Shown: one piece after another, positions 1 through 9,962 of the stretch | How positions within the stretch are numbered: the stretch's first letter is position 1 | Layout of the letters: each line of letters opens with the position of its first letter | Source: Pseudomonas cannabina | GTDB lineage: Bacteria > Pseudomonadota > Gammaproteobacteria > Pseudomonadales > Pseudomonadaceae | DNA: 64,000 nt | Direction of reading: 5' to 3' | Assembly (NCBI RefSeq): GCF_900100365.1 | Contig: NZ_FNKU01000001.1 | Location: forward strand, 496,001-560,000 | Notes under the pieces: generated by a model | Told to the model about the DNA's origin: nothing | The model's database searches: none | The model's input: only the letters and a program-made list of their open reading frames with translations | Program-made: the position numbers and the translations under genes

Positions 1-666
1 CTGGCGTGGCATCTTGGCGGCGTCTGGTGGCTGCCCGAGCAGGGTTACCAAGTGCTGATGGTCGATTACCGTGGCTATGGCGAATCGCAGGGAGAACCGA
101 GCCTTCCGGCAATTTATCAAGACGTTCAGGCCGCGTTCGACTGGCTGAAAACCACGCCGCAGGTCCAGGGCAAGCCACTCGTGGTTCTGGGGCAAAGCAT
201 CGGCGGAGCATTGGCAGTGCATTACCTGTCAGAGCACCCTCAGGAGCGCTCGCGGGTCAAAGCATTGGTACTGGACAGCGTGCCCGCCAGCTACCGAAGC
301 GTCGCGCAACACGCGTTAAGCAAATCCTGGCTGACCTGGCCGTTGAAAACCCCGCTGTCATGGCTGATCCCGGATGCCGACAGCGCCGTCAACGGCTTGC
401 CGCAGCTGGCCGGTACGCCGATGCTGATCTTCCACAGCATGGACGACACCCTGGTGCCGCTCGCCAACGGCATCGAACTGTACAAGGCCGCGCCACCGCC
501 ACGCGTCTTGCAACTGACCCGAGGCGAACACGTGCAGACCTTCGCTGACCCCCTGTGGCGTCAGGTCATGCTGCGCTATCTGGACGACCCGAGCCACTTC
601 AACGGATTGCGTCGTCTGGCAGAAGTGCCCAATTACCCAGCCCCTGAAAAACAGCCTGCGCAATGA
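1..666 (+). CDS. Alpha/beta hydrolase, 3' part (start lies before the window)
   Basis: The reading frame is open from base 1 and ends at TGA 664-666, so the N-terminus is missing. The visible part is the core of an alpha/beta hydrolase of the Bem46/YqkD type. The strand-loop motif DYRGYGES is near the start of the visible part. The nucleophile elbow GQSIGG holds the presumed catalytic Ser. A later MDDTLVP segment gives the Asp, and GEHVQTF gives the His. The substrate cannot be read from the sequence; relatives are membrane-anchored serine hydrolases of unknown substrate. Its stop overlaps the next start by 4 nt (ATGA), which suggests translational coupling with the small membrane protein that follows. 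Confidence 0.85.
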   Translation: MAWHLGGVWWLPEQGYQVLMVDYRGYGESQGEPSLPAIYQDVQAAFDWLKTTPQVQGKPLVVLGQSIGGALAVHYLSEHPQERSRVKALVLDSVPASYRSVAQHALSKSWLTWPLKTPLSWLIPDADSAVNGLPQLAGTPMLIFHSMDDTLVPLANGIELYKAAPPPRVLQLTRGEHVQTFADPLWRQVMLRYLDDPSHFNGLRRLAEVPNYPAPEKQPAQ

Positions 667-983
667 GTGATGTTCGTAATGTGAACGGCATGATCCTGAC
701 CGGCGTCGGCGCAATCATCGGCACAGTCGGCTGCCTGTGGTTTTACGGCTACCTGCACTTCGCCAAGCCAGAAGACGCACTGCTGCTGAGCGAGTTCACG
801 CTGCTCAAGACCGTTCCGGGCGAGGAGTACAAGATTGCCGCAACGCCCGCTGCCGAGGTCGCGCAATGCATCGATGGCGTACTGGTGCTGTTCGACACCT
901 CGCAAAAAGGACTGTCAGGTGTGCTGATCAACGATCACCGCCAGGCCGTGCGCTGTATCGGCCAGCAGACACCCCGGCAATAA
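663..983 (+). CDS. Small membrane protein of unknown function
   Basis: This gene encodes 106 residues. The start codon overlaps the hydrolase stop (ATGA), so the two genes probably form one operon. Residues about 9-30 form one hydrophobic segment (MILTGVGAIIGTVGCLWFYG), consistent with an N-terminal membrane anchor. The remainder is a small soluble domain with two Cys residues. I do not recognise a named family. A strong hairpin lies 28 nt after the stop and would end the transcript. The overlap with the upstream gene makes it convincing as a real gene. Confidence 0.75.
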   Translation: MSDVRNVNGMILTGVGAIIGTVGCLWFYGYLHFAKPEDALLLSEFTLLKTVPGEEYKIAATPAAEVAQCIDGVLVLFDTSQKGLSGVLINDHRQAVRCIGQQTPRQ

Positions 984-1011
984 GCCTTTTATAAAACCGT
1001 CACCCACAAAA

Positions 1012-1041
1012 AAGCCCCGCCTGTATGCGCAGGCGGGGCTT
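1012..1041. terminator. Intrinsic terminator between convergent genes
   Basis: A perfect 12-bp stem (AAGCCCCGCCTG at 1012-1023 pairing with 1030-1041) has a 6-nt loop. A run of A on the left gives a T tract when read on the minus strand, so it best serves the OmpA-domain gene. It can also stop the plus-strand operon. Confidence 0.85.
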
Positions 1042-1061
1042 CGGTGCAGCAGCTCGATCGC

Positions 1062-1844
1062 TTATTTCATCGAAGAGCGTGGTGCAACGGGCTGGTTGTC
1101 GTTGGAAATGGTCACTTCCACGCGACGGTTCATGGCGCGACCCGAATTACTGGTGTTGTCAGCAACAGGGTATTCCTTGCCGTAACCCATGGTCACAACG
1201 CGCGCCGGGTCTACACCCATGCGCACCAGTGCCATGCGAACCGAATTGGCGCGGCGCTCGGACAGCGACTGGTTGTAAGAAGCCGAACCGGTGCTGTCGG
1301 TGTAGCCTTCGACGATCACTTTACGGTCCGGATTTTCCTGCAGGAAAGCGGCCAGCTTGCCGATGTCGCCCTGAGCGGTAGGCTTCAGATCAGCTTTGTT
1401 GTAATCGAACAGCACGTCACCGAAGGTCACCAGCGTACCGCGTTCGGTCTGCTTGGCGTTCAGGCTGTTTTTCAGCGCAGCGATCTGAGCGTCGCGAGCT
1501 TCCAGACGGGCTTTTGCACGATCGGCAGAAGCGTTCTGCAAAGCGGCTTCGGAAGTGCGCAGCGCGATGGTCTGTTTGGCCAGTTCAACGCGCTGATTGG
1601 TCAGGTAAGCCAGTTGGTCGACTTTCTTGACGTCTTCATCATCGCGGAAGGCTTTTTCAGCCTTGTCCAGCCACTCGCTGGCGTCTTTGGTTTCAAGCGC
1701 CGCGACTTTGGTGGCTTCCGGGTTGGTCTGCAGCGCTGTGTAATTGCTGCGCGCTTGCTCCAGATTAGGGTTCGGCTTGGTTGCACAGGCTGCCAAGGCA
1801 ACGCTCATGGCCAGCAGAGCAGGGATCATCAATTGTTTACGCAT
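1062..1844 (-). CDS. OmpA-family lipoprotein with N-terminal DUF4398-like region
   Basis: The gene encodes 260 residues. A lipoprotein signal peptide is clear, with lipobox LAAC around residue 19. A helical, Ala/Glu-rich segment (about 25-135) resembles DUF4398. It is followed by a C-terminal OmpA domain (about 140-245) with the peptidoglycan-binding pattern EGYTDSTG, then NQSLSERRANSV and NRRVEV. The protein should sit in the outer membrane and bind diaminopimelate-containing peptidoglycan non-covalently. It is the second gene of a two-gene operon with the upstream DUF4398 lipoprotein, 58 nt apart. The paired architecture suggests that the two proteins act together in envelope integrity; that role is inferred. 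Confidence 0.88.
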   Translation of the reverse strand: MRKQLMIPALLAMSVALAACATKPNPNLEQARSNYTALQTNPEATKVAALETKDASEWLDKAEKAFRDDEDVKKVDQLAYLTNQRVELAKQTIALRTSEAALQNASADRAKARLEARDAQIAALKNSLNAKQTERGTLVTFGDVLFDYNKADLKPTAQGDIGKLAAFLQENPDRKVIVEGYTDSTGSASYNQSLSERRANSVRMALVRMGVDPARVVTMGYGKEYPVADNTSNSGRAMNRRVEVTISNDNQPVAPRSSMK

Positions 1845-1902
1845 AATATGGTCGTCCTTTAATCAGTTACGAATTCATGAAAACAGAAGGTTGGCGGGGC
1901 AA

Positions 1903-2301
1903 TCACTGCACCTGGCGCAGGCCTTCTTCACGGAGTTCGTTGACGCCCTGACGAGCATCCTGCACAGCCTTGGCAGCTTTGGCGGCCTGAGATTTACGCT
2001 CGGCTACGCGAGCATCCCACTCAGCCTGTTCAGCCAGTTTGCGGGCTTCGTCGTATTTGTGGTCTTGCATCGCCAGATCAGCTGCCTTGAGCTTGTCCTG
2101 AGCCGATTTCATTTCAACGGCTGCGAACTCGGTACCGCCAGCGCTGACGGCGCTGTTGACGGCCGATTGGGAAACCGCGTACTGCTCGGACGGCGGGTTG
2201 CCAGCGCAACCAGCCAGAATGAAGGTGCTACCGATTGCCAGTGCGGCCAGTTTCAAGCCGCGCAGGCCTGTGGATTTTTTGTTGGCAGTGAGGGTGTTCA
2301 T
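1903..2301 (-). CDS. DUF4398 lipoprotein
   Basis: The gene encodes 132 residues from the chosen ATG at 2301. That ATG has a GGAG ribosome-binding site about nine bases upstream and begins directly before a lipoprotein signal peptide with lipobox LAGC. The frame is open further upstream to 2382, but that extension has no signal peptide logic. After the Cys the protein is short, alpha-helical and rich in Ala, Glu and Lys, as in DUF4398 proteins, and predicted to be periplasmic. It is followed by the OmpA-domain lipoprotein, whose N-terminal part shows the same helical repeat style. Function is unknown; a shared structural role at the outer membrane is an inference. Confidence 0.85.
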   Translation of the reverse strand: MNTLTANKKSTGLRGLKLAALAIGSTFILAGCAGNPPSEQYAVSQSAVNSAVSAGGTEFAAVEMKSAQDKLKAADLAMQDHKYDEARKLAEQAEWDARVAERKSQAAKAAKAVQDARQGVNELREEGLRQVQ

Positions 2302-2693
2302 GGTGATCAACTCCATTGTCTGACTCCGAACGTGGTTATCCATGACAGTTTGTGTATCAAGTCCGGGCATGAGGTCATACAACTTCCTGCTGCCATTCGG
2401 GCTTTCCTGTAATGGTTAATGGCTCCGACCTGCGCAGTTTTTGAATAGTTCAGTTAAATATTTTTTGATTGGTAAGGAATTGTCAGCGCATTTGCGAGGC
2501 TGAAAGGATGCTTGTCGACATATGAAGAGGCATTCGTGCCAGGTTGCCGTACTCCAGTGAAGCAGCTTTATGCAGCAGGCAATTGTCGCCGCACCGGCTT
2601 TTGGTGCACTGTTGGCAATCAGGATTCGAATACCGTGGCCGCCTGCAAATGGGGCACGCCACTGAGCCCAAACAAAAACCGGGAGAGGGAACG
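2302..2693. other. Divergent intergenic region upstream of ppc and the lipoprotein operon
   Basis: This stretch of about 390 bases separates divergent transcription units, so it must hold both promoters. An AT-rich block lies at about 2440-2480. I found no convincing matched -35/-10 pair, no known riboswitch and no gene. Short frames here lack ribosome-binding sites. Confidence 0.5.
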
Positions 2694-5330
2694 ATGGCCG
2701 ATATCGATGCGCGTCTGCGCGAAGACGTTCACCTGCTGGGTGAACTGCTGGGCAACACCATCCGCGAGCAGCGCGGAGCTGATTTTCTCGACAAGATCGA
2801 ACGCATCCGCAAGGGCGCCAAGGCCGGCAGGCGTGGCTCTGCCGAGGGCGCCGAACAACTCAGTTCGAGCGTAGACAGCCTTGGCGATGACGAGCTGTTG
2901 CCTGTGGCGCGGGCCTTCAACCAGTTTCTCAACCTGGCCAATATTGCCGAGCAGTATCAGCTCATGCACCGTCGTGACGACAGCCAGCCGCTGCCGTTCG
3001 AGTCCCGCGTGCTGCCCGAGCTGCTCGATCGTCTCAAGGCCGAAGGGCACGCGCCTGATGCACTGGCGCGACAGCTGAGCGAGCTGCAGATCGAACTGGT
3101 GCTCACGGCCCACCCCACCGAGGTCGCGCGCCGTACGCTGATTCAGAAGTACGACGCTATCGCAGCGCAACTCGCGGCACTGGATCATCGTGACCTGAAC
3201 AGCGCCGAGCGCGAGCAGATCACGGCGCGTCTGCAACGCCTGATTGCCGAAGCCTGGCACACCGAAGAGATTCGACGCATCCGGCCCACGCCGGTCGACG
3301 AGGCCAAATGGGGCTTCGCGGTCATCGAGCATTCGCTCTGGCACGCTATCCCGAACTACCTGCGCAAGGCCGACCATGCGCTTCACGCCGCCACTGGCCT
3401 GCATCTGCCGCTGGAGGCTGCGCCAATCCGCTTCGCGTCCTGGATGGGCGGTGACCGCGACGGCAATCCGAACGTGACGGCCGCGGTCACCCGCGAAGTT
3501 CTGCTGCTGGCACGCTGGATGGCGGCTGACCTGTATCTGCGCGACGTTGACAACCTGGCCGCCGAGCTGTCGATGCAGCAGGCCAGCCCGGCACTGCGCG
3601 CCAGTGTCGGTGACAGCGCCGAACCCTATCGCACCGAGCTCAAACGCCTGCGCGAGCGCCTGCGTGCGACCCGTAACTGGGCCAATGCCTCGTTGACTGT
3701 CACGCAGCCAGCGCCCGACGAGGTGCTCAGCGACAACCAAGAGTTGCTCGACCCGTTGCTGTTGTGTTTCCAGTCATTGCACGACTGCGGCATGGGCGTG
3801 ATTGCCGACGGGCCGCTGCTGGATTGCCTGCGTCGCGCTGTCACCTTCGGCCTGTTTCTGGTGCGGCTGGATGTGCGTCAGGATTCCAGCCGGCACTGTG
3901 CGGCCATGACGGAAATCACGGATTACCTGGGGCTGGGTCGTTATGAAGAGTGGGACGAGCAAACCCGCATCGACTTCCTGTTACGTGAACTGAATAGCCG
4001 CCGGCCGTTGTTGCCTGCCTGTTTCAAACCGGCTGCCGACACCGCCGAAGTCCTGGCGACCTGTCGGGAAGTGGCGGCGGCTCCGGCGGCGTCGTTGGGT
4101 TCTTACGTCATCTCGATGGCCGGCTCGGCGTCGGATGTACTGGCTGTGCAGCTGCTGCTCAAGGAATCCGGGCTGCAACGGCCGATGCGCGTGGTTCCGC
4201 TGTTCGAGACCCTGGCCGACCTGGATAACGCCGGGCCGGTGATCGAGACGTTATTGGGTCTGCCGGGCTATCGCTCACGTCTGCATGGCCCGCAGGAAGT
4301 CATGATCGGATATTCCGACTCGGCCAAAGACGCTGGCACGACAGCGGCTGCCTGGGCGCAATACCGGGCGCAGGAAAAACTGGTGGAGATCTGTCACGAG
4401 CAGCACGTCGAGCTGCTGCTGTTCCACGGCCGCGGCGGTACAGTCGGGCGTGGCGGCGGTCCGGCGCATGCGGCGATTCTGTCGCAGCCACCCGGTTCGG
4501 TGGCGGGACGCTTCCGCACCACCGAACAGGGCGAAATGATCCGCTTCAAGTTCGGCCTGCCGGACATCGCCGAACAGAACCTCAACCTTTATCTGGCGGC
4601 GGTACTGGAAGCCACTTTGCTGCCGCCACCGCCACCACAACTTGCCTGGCGGACGATGATGGACCAACTGGCCAGCGACGGGGTCAGCGCCTACCGCGCT
4701 GTGGTGCGCGAGCATCCCGAGTTCGTCGAGTACTTCCGTCAGGCAACGCCCGAACAGGAGCTGGGCCGTCTGCCGCTGGGCAGTCGACCTGCCAAGCGTC
4801 GTGAAGGCGGCGTCGAGAGTCTGCGTGCCATTCCGTGGATCTTCGCCTGGACCCAGACGCGTCTGATGCTGCCCGCCTGGCTCGGCTGGGAAGCCGCGCT
4901 GGGCAAGGCGCTGGAGCGCGGTGAGGGTGAAGTGCTGGCGCAGATGCGCGAGCAGTGGCCGTTCTTCCGCACCCGCATCGACATGCTGGAAATGGTGCTC
5001 GCCAAGGCCGATACGGACATTGCCAGGCTCTACGACGAACGTCTGGTTCCCGCCGAGCTGCAACATTTAGGAGCACATTTACGCGACCTATTGTCGCAGG
5101 CGTGCACCGTGGTTCTGGGGCTCACCGGGCAGACGCAACTGCTGGCTCACAGCCCTGAAACGCTGGAGTTCATCAGTCTGCGCAACACCTACCTCGACCC
5201 GCTGCACCTGCTTCAGGCCGAACTGCTGTCCCGGTCGCGCAGCCGCGAAGCAAGTCTTGACAGCCCTCTGGAACTGGCGCTGCTGGTGTCTGTGGCGGGT
5301 ATCGCCGCCGGCCTGCGCAACACCGGCTGA
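2694..5330 (+). CDS. ppc: Phosphoenolpyruvate carboxylase
   Basis: The gene encodes 878 residues, the usual length in Pseudomonas. The enzyme carboxylates PEP with bicarbonate to oxaloacetate, refilling the TCA cycle. The catalytic His motif [12 protein letters not shown] has His near residue 140. Further family motifs are [14 protein letters not shown] with the catalytic Lys, [14 protein letters not shown], and the C-terminal LRNTG that is typical of the enzyme. The frame is open upstream, but the ATG at 2694 was chosen because a strong GGGAGAGGG ribosome-binding site precedes it and [11 protein letters not shown] matches the family N-terminus. It appears to be monocistronic; adk follows after 281 nt. 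Confidence 0.97.
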   Translation: MADIDARLREDVHLLGELLGNTIREQRGADFLDKIERIRKGAKAGRRGSAEGAEQLSSSVDSLGDDELLPVARAFNQFLNLANIAEQYQLMHRRDDSQPLPFESRVLPELLDRLKAEGHAPDALARQLSELQIELVLTAHPTEVARRTLIQKYDAIAAQLAALDHRDLNSAEREQITARLQRLIAEAWHTEEIRRIRPTPVDEAKWGFAVIEHSLWHAIPNYLRKADHALHAATGLHLPLEAAPIRFASWMGGDRDGNPNVTAAVTREVLLLARWMAADLYLRDVDNLAAELSMQQASPALRASVGDSAEPYRTELKRLRERLRATRNWANASLTVTQPAPDEVLSDNQELLDPLLLCFQSLHDCGMGVIADGPLLDCLRRAVTFGLFLVRLDVRQDSSRHCAAMTEITDYLGLGRYEEWDEQTRIDFLLRELNSRRPLLPACFKPAADTAEVLATCREVAAAPAASLGSYVISMAGSASDVLAVQLLLKESGLQRPMRVVPLFETLADLDNAGPVIETLLGLPGYRSRLHGPQEVMIGYSDSAKDAGTTAAAWAQYRAQEKLVEICHEQHVELLLFHGRGGTVGRGGGPAHAAILSQPPGSVAGRFRTTEQGEMIRFKFGLPDIAEQNLNLYLAAVLEATLLPPPPPQLAWRTMMDQLASDGVSAYRAVVREHPEFVEYFRQATPEQELGRLPLGSRPAKRREGGVESLRAIPWIFAWTQTRLMLPAWLGWEAALGKALERGEGEVLAQMREQWPFFRTRIDMLEMVLAKADTDIARLYDERLVPAELQHLGAHLRDLLSQACTVVLGLTGQTQLLAHSPETLEFISLRNTYLDPLHLLQAELLSRSRSREASLDSPLELALLVSVAGIAAGLRNTG

Positions 5331-5554
5331 TCCGTCCTGCCAATGCCGTAGCCCGGTCTTTTCGATCTGGCTGCGGCAAGGTCGGGGTTTGCAGGTCAGC
5401 CTGCCGGAAACGTTGATACAGATCATGCAGCTCGACAATCAAGGCCTGCAAGCCGGTACGCCTGCGGTTACTGCGACTTTCGGCGGCTTGTGCGGCCTCG
5501 GTCGGCTGTGTATCTTGATCAGCCTTTCGGCCTGTTGGCCTGATGATTTTTTAG

Positions 5555-6259
<705 letters not shown>

Positions 6260-6279
6260 AGTACGCAGGCTGATCGATA

Positions 6280-6303
6280 AAATGGCCCGCTAGCGGGCCA
6301 TTT
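6280..6303. terminator. Intrinsic terminator after adk
   Basis: A perfect palindrome, AAATGGCCCGCT followed by its complement, lies 20 nt after the adk stop and ends in a short T run. It can fold as a 10-12 bp hairpin. It sits immediately upstream of tsaB, so tsaB needs readthrough or its own promoter. Confidence 0.8.
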
Positions 6304-6346
6304 GTCATTTATACTGCGCCACTTTTTCACCAAGACGGAAACATCG

Positions 6347-7021
6347 ATGAGCACCTTGCTGGCCTTGGACACCGCCACTGAAGCCTGCTCGGTCGCTTTG
6401 CTGCATGACGGCAAGGTGCTGAGCCACTACGAGGTGATTCCGCGCCTGCACGCCCAGCGCCTGTTGCCGATGATCAAGGACCTGCTGGCCGAGGCGGGCA
6501 TTGCGATGTCGGCGCTGGATGCCATCGCCTTCGGGCGTGGTCCGGGGGCTTTTACCGGCGTGCGCATTGCCATCGGGGTGGTTCAGGGGCTGTCGTTCGC
6601 ACTGGAGCGTCCGGTTCTGCCGGTGTCCAACCTCGCGGTGCTGGCCCAGCGTGCCTTTCGTGAGCATGGCGCAACGCAGGTTGCCGCGGCCATCGACGCA
6701 CGCATGGATGAGGTGTATTGGGGCTGCTATCGCGAGACGGCGGGCGAGATGCGCCTGATTGGCGACGAAGCGGTCATGGCGCCCGAGCGGGCGACGCTGC
6801 CGACCGACGCCAACGGTCACTGGTTCGGCTCGGGCACTGGCTGGGGTTACGCCGAACGCATTCCGGTGAGTCTGGCAGCGCATGATGCAAGCATGCTGCC
6901 CCATGCCCAGGACTTGCTGACCTTGGCCACATTCGCCTGGAATCGTGGTGAGTCCTTGTCGGCAGACGACGCTCAACCGGTGTACCTGCGCGACAAGGTG
7001 GCCACGCCGAAAGCACGCTGA
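6347..7021 (+). CDS. tsaB: tRNA threonylcarbamoyladenosine biosynthesis protein TsaB
   Basis: The gene encodes 224 residues from ATG 6347; the open frame extends to 6302 but TsaB proteins begin close to LLALDTATEACSVAL. TsaB belongs to the ASKHA/YgjD-like fold and is the scaffold partner of TsaD and TsaE in making t6A at position 37 of ANN-decoding tRNAs. The N-terminal LALDTATEACSVAL strand, the FGRGPGAFTGVRIAIG block near residues 60-80 and the Ala-rich C-terminal domain are diagnostic. It lacks the metal-binding His motif of TsaD, as expected. The adk-tsaB neighbourhood is usual in Pseudomonas. Confidence 0.95.
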   Translation: MSTLLALDTATEACSVALLHDGKVLSHYEVIPRLHAQRLLPMIKDLLAEAGIAMSALDAIAFGRGPGAFTGVRIAIGVVQGLSFALERPVLPVSNLAVLAQRAFREHGATQVAAAIDARMDEVYWGCYRETAGEMRLIGDEAVMAPERATLPTDANGHWFGSGTGWGYAERIPVSLAAHDASMLPHAQDLLTLATFAWNRGESLSADDAQPVYLRDKVATPKAR

Positions 7022-7268
7022 GCTTGCATTCGGCGCGATGCGGGAATGACGGTGCAGATGCTCTGGACAGACGGCCTGAGGGCTCATGAAATCCCGCGTC
7101 GAGCCGAAAGAGTATCAACGGGCCATCTACCGTTTATCGTCTGGATGCGTCGTAATCTCATATGGCGTAAACAATTTTCAATATATGTGGTCTAGTTATC
7201 GTTCGGCAATTTGCGAACTACAAGGCAGTAACGCTAAATTGCCACTATCGACGCCGAGTACATAATCG

Positions 7269-7580
7269 ATGCGCATAGACGGAACCTCATCACGCTCTTA
7301 CCCGATCAAGCGAAAGCCGCAGAAGACGCCTTCCACTGTTGAAGGTTCTTTCGAGGAAGTCGCCGCTGATGCCGAGCTGCCACCGCTTTCCGCGCAGGCA
7401 CGCCGCGAGCCGGGTGACGCACCTATTGGCAGTACGGCCAATCTACCTGCGCGTCCGCAAGACATTATCTTCCCGCGCTCCATGAGCTCTCGTGTTGCCC
7501 ACGCCTTGGCCAGTTACCTGACCACTGCCAGCTTTGTGGATTGGGACCTTGAAGTATCGGGGCTCGATCTTCACGTCTGA
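7269..7580 (+). CDS. Conserved hypothetical protein (103 aa)
   Basis: The protein has 103 residues, ATG start and no signal peptide or membrane segment. The N-terminal two thirds are polar and low complexity, rich in Pro, Ser, Arg and Glu, and likely disordered. The last 35 residues (from about IIFPRSMSSRVAHALASYL) look like a compact amphipathic helical region. The stop lies 2 nt before the next gene, a DUF72 protein, so the two are very likely cotranscribed. I do not recognise a named family. Reality as a gene rests on the close junction and on Pseudomonas-like codon use. Confidence 0.6.
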   Translation: MRIDGTSSRSYPIKRKPQKTPSTVEGSFEEVAADAELPPLSAQARREPGDAPIGSTANLPARPQDIIFPRSMSSRVAHALASYLTTASFVDWDLEVSGLDLHV

Positions 7581-7582
7581 TT

Positions 7583-8446
7583 GTGTCTGACCTGCCTTAC
7601 TACCTCGGCTGCCCATCATGGAGTGAAAACGCCTGGCGCGAGTTTCTGTACCCCGAAAATGCCCGTCCGAGTGATTTTCTGAGTCTCTACACTCAAGTAT
7701 TCAATGTCGTTGAAGGCAACACCACTTTTTACGCGCGTCCAGCCGCCACGACCGTGCAGCGCTGGGCCGAAATAATGCCTGACGATTTTCGCTTCACCGC
7801 CAAATTCCATAAAGACATCAGCCACAGCGGCGACCTTCGTGAGCAGATCGGCGCCGCCGAGGATTTCATTCGCTTGCTTGCCCCGTTGGGTCAGCGGATA
7901 TCGCCGTTCTGGCTGCAACTGCCCGCCAGTTTCACGCCGCAGCGTCTTGCCGAGCTGGTTGGCTTTGTCGATGAATTGAAGGTGCCGCTGGCAGTAGAAG
8001 TGCGCAACATGGCGTTCTTCATGAAAGGCGACGAGGAGCGCATGCTCAACCGTCTGTTGCTGGAACGCGGCATCGAGCGCATCTGTCTCGACTCGCGCGC
8101 CTTGTTCAGCTGCATCTCGAGCGATCCTGCCGTGCTGCATGCGCAATCCAAGAAACCCAAGGTGCCACCACGCCCGGCGGCACTGACTCTGTTCCCCCAG
8201 GTCCGCTTCATTGGCCGCCCCGAGCTGGAAGCCAACGATCCCTTTCTGGTCCAGTGGGTGGAGAAGGTCGCGCTGTGGATCGAAGAAGGGCGAACGCCTT
8301 ACGTATTCCTGCACACCCCGGACAACCTCAGGGCTCCGGAACTGGCCAGGCGTTTTCACGAACAACTGATGGTGCGCCTGCCCGGGCTGCCATCGCTGCC
8401 GGAACTGGATCGCGGGCCGCAGGTGGAACAGTTGGGCCTGCTCTGA
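7583..8446 (+). CDS. DUF72 (YecE-like) protein
   Basis: The gene encodes 287 residues and starts with GTG two bases after the previous stop; no clear ribosome-binding site is visible, so the exact start is uncertain. The opening YYLGCPSWSENAWREFLYP, followed by FNVVEGNTTFYARP, is characteristic of DUF72/YecE, a TIM-barrel family. Further family features are FRFTAKFHKDISHS and PLAVEVRNMAFF. No catalytic role is established for the family. Context (small unknown protein upstream, extensin-like protein downstream) does not reveal one. Confidence 0.87.
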   Translation: MSDLPYYLGCPSWSENAWREFLYPENARPSDFLSLYTQVFNVVEGNTTFYARPAATTVQRWAEIMPDDFRFTAKFHKDISHSGDLREQIGAAEDFIRLLAPLGQRISPFWLQLPASFTPQRLAELVGFVDELKVPLAVEVRNMAFFMKGDEERMLNRLLLERGIERICLDSRALFSCISSDPAVLHAQSKKPKVPPRPAALTLFPQVRFIGRPELEANDPFLVQWVEKVALWIEEGRTPYVFLHTPDNLRAPELARRFHEQLMVRLPGLPSLPELDRGPQVEQLGLL

Positions 8447-8494
8447 GGTCTTCAGGCAGGGGGCGATAGCGCCTGAATTTTTCAAAGGCTGAAT

Positions 8495-9184
8495 ATGCGG
8501 GCATTGCTGTTTTTTCTGATGGTCTGCACAGGTGTTGCGCTTGCCGTCTGGCGCGGCTGGATTGATGTGCCCGTGCAGTGGAATCCCTGGGCGCCGCTCG
8601 ATGTGCACGCCGAGCCGAACGTCCTGACGTCTTACAAATTGTCACGACTGCAGAACGATCCTGCTCTGTGCGATCAAGTGCTGGCGACCTCGGGTTTGCG
8701 TTTCAGTCGGCAGGCGGACAGCGCTCCCGACGCCCGCTGTCCGCTGATGAACACGTTGCGCGTGCAGGGTGGCGAGGTGGCGCTGAGCAGCAGTTTTCTG
8801 GCCAGTTGCCCGCTGGCAGTGGCTTATGCGCTGTTTGATGTCCATACCTTGCAGCCTGCTGCTCAGGCGGTCTTTGGCCAGCGCGTGGCACGTATCGATC
8901 ACCTCGGCAGCTTCGCCTGTCGCAACATCTACAACCGCGCCAACAGCCGGCTGAGTCAGCACGCTAGCGCCAATGCCCTGGACATAGCCGGTTTTCGCCT
9001 GGCTGACGGTCAGCGAATCAACCTGCTCAAGGACTGGAGTGACAGCGGCGACAAGGGGCGTTTTCTAAGGCTGATTCGCGACGGCGCCTGCAAGAACTTC
9101 AGCACCGTGCTGGGGCCGGACTACAACGCCGCGCATCGCGATCACTTTCATATGGACATGGGGCGGTGGGCGGTATGCAAGTGA
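8495..9184 (+). CDS. Extensin-like family protein, membrane anchored
   Basis: The protein has 229 residues. An N-terminal hydrophobic stretch (residues 3-20) is an uncleaved anchor or signal peptide. The rest matches the bacterial extensin-like C-terminal domain. LRFSRQADSAPDARCPL is followed by ACRNIYNR and SQHASANALDIAGF, and finally AAHRDHFHMDMG. The His and Asp residues in the last two motifs resemble the zinc site of D,D-peptidase/LAS-like folds. A periplasmic cell-wall role is therefore plausible, but this is an inference. Four or more Cys residues could form disulfides in the periplasm. It is 48 nt downstream of the DUF72 gene. Confidence 0.8.
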   Translation: MRALLFFLMVCTGVALAVWRGWIDVPVQWNPWAPLDVHAEPNVLTSYKLSRLQNDPALCDQVLATSGLRFSRQADSAPDARCPLMNTLRVQGGEVALSSSFLASCPLAVAYALFDVHTLQPAAQAVFGQRVARIDHLGSFACRNIYNRANSRLSQHASANALDIAGFRLADGQRINLLKDWSDSGDKGRFLRLIRDGACKNFSTVLGPDYNAAHRDHFHMDMGRWAVCK

Positions 9185-9190
9185 GCGGCA

Positions 9191-9247
9191 CGCTGCAAGC
9201 TCTCTCAGATCCGGGTGGCAGCTTGAAACTTGAAGCTTACCGCTTAC
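9191..9247. repeat. Short degenerate intergenic repeat (AGCTTGAA-type)
   Basis: Between two convergent genes lie overlapping copies of CTGCAAGC, CAGCTTGAAA and TTGAAGCTTA, which also occur in inverted orientation. Pseudomonas intergenic spacers often hold such AGCTTGCAGC/TTGAAGC repeats. Assignment to a named family cannot be made here. Confidence 0.35.
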
Positions 9248-9272
9248 GCCGCCATCCTGAGGTTTTGCAAAA

Positions 9273-9866
9273 TCAGTGGGCGAGCCCAGCCGTTTTCGTA
9301 GTCGAACTGGCGCTGTTGGGTGGCGATGGTTTGCGGGTGGGGGGCAGCGCAGGCTTGTCGGCCAGTTCCCATTCAAGTTCGGCAATCGGCAAATGCAGCG
9401 GGCGCGGCTGCGGACCGGGGGCTGGGGTGCCTTTGTCGTCGTAGGGGTTCAGAACAAGTGGGCGCACCCAGTTGCTTTCGAATTCCAGATGCCGCTGCTG
9501 TGCGATCATTTCAGCCAGGCTGAAAGGTTCGGCGGGGGGTGGCAGCAGGTCGAGATCAAATTCGGCGATCGGCAGGAACAACGGTTCTGGTGGCTTGACC
9601 TCGGTGTCAGTCACCGGGCAGGCGCGTTGCTCGACGATTTTGCTCAGCGTCCTGGCGCCTGCAACCGGCTCGCCGGTTTCAACATCAACTTCGGCGGCTG
9701 TCGGATGTACCGGAACGCTATCGCTGTCACTGACCTGTTCTGCCATCGCGCGGGCAAAAGCATCCGACCACAGCTGCGTTACACCACCCAGTGTGCGGGT
9801 GTTGCGAACGCTAAAGTCGCCTGAGTGCGACAAATAGCCAATGGCGGGTTGAACAATGTCTGACAT
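9273..9866 (-). CDS. Hypothetical acidic, proline-rich protein with internal repeat
   Basis: The protein has 197 residues from ATG 9866 (MSDIVQPAIGYL); a TTG start ten codons upstream is possible but less likely. There is no signal peptide. The C-terminal half contains two copies of a short motif, LPIAEFDLDLLPPP and LPIAELEWELADKP, separated by about 65 residues. The sequence ends in a basic, Ser/Thr-rich tail. The family is not recognised. It is transcribed divergently from rsmJ and convergent with the extensin-like gene. No catalytic motif is visible; the acidic repeated motif may be a protein-binding peptide. Confidence 0.6.
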   Translation of the reverse strand: MSDIVQPAIGYLSHSGDFSVRNTRTLGGVTQLWSDAFARAMAEQVSDSDSVPVHPTAAEVDVETGEPVAGARTLSKIVEQRACPVTDTEVKPPEPLFLPIAEFDLDLLPPPAEPFSLAEMIAQQRHLEFESNWVRPLVLNPYDDKGTPAPGPQPRPLHLPIAELEWELADKPALPPTRKPSPPNSASSTTKTAGLAH

Positions 9867-9962
9867 AGCGATCAGTACTGACGTTGGTTCTGGCAAAATG
9901 CCTGATACTTGGTTATCGGCAGAGATTGCCGATCATTAACAATTTTTGAGTGTGTAAGCGCA

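Noticed and set aside
2544..2693. N-terminal extension of PEP carboxylase
   Set aside because: The 50-residue extension has no homology to the family, and a strong ribosome-binding site precedes the internal Met.
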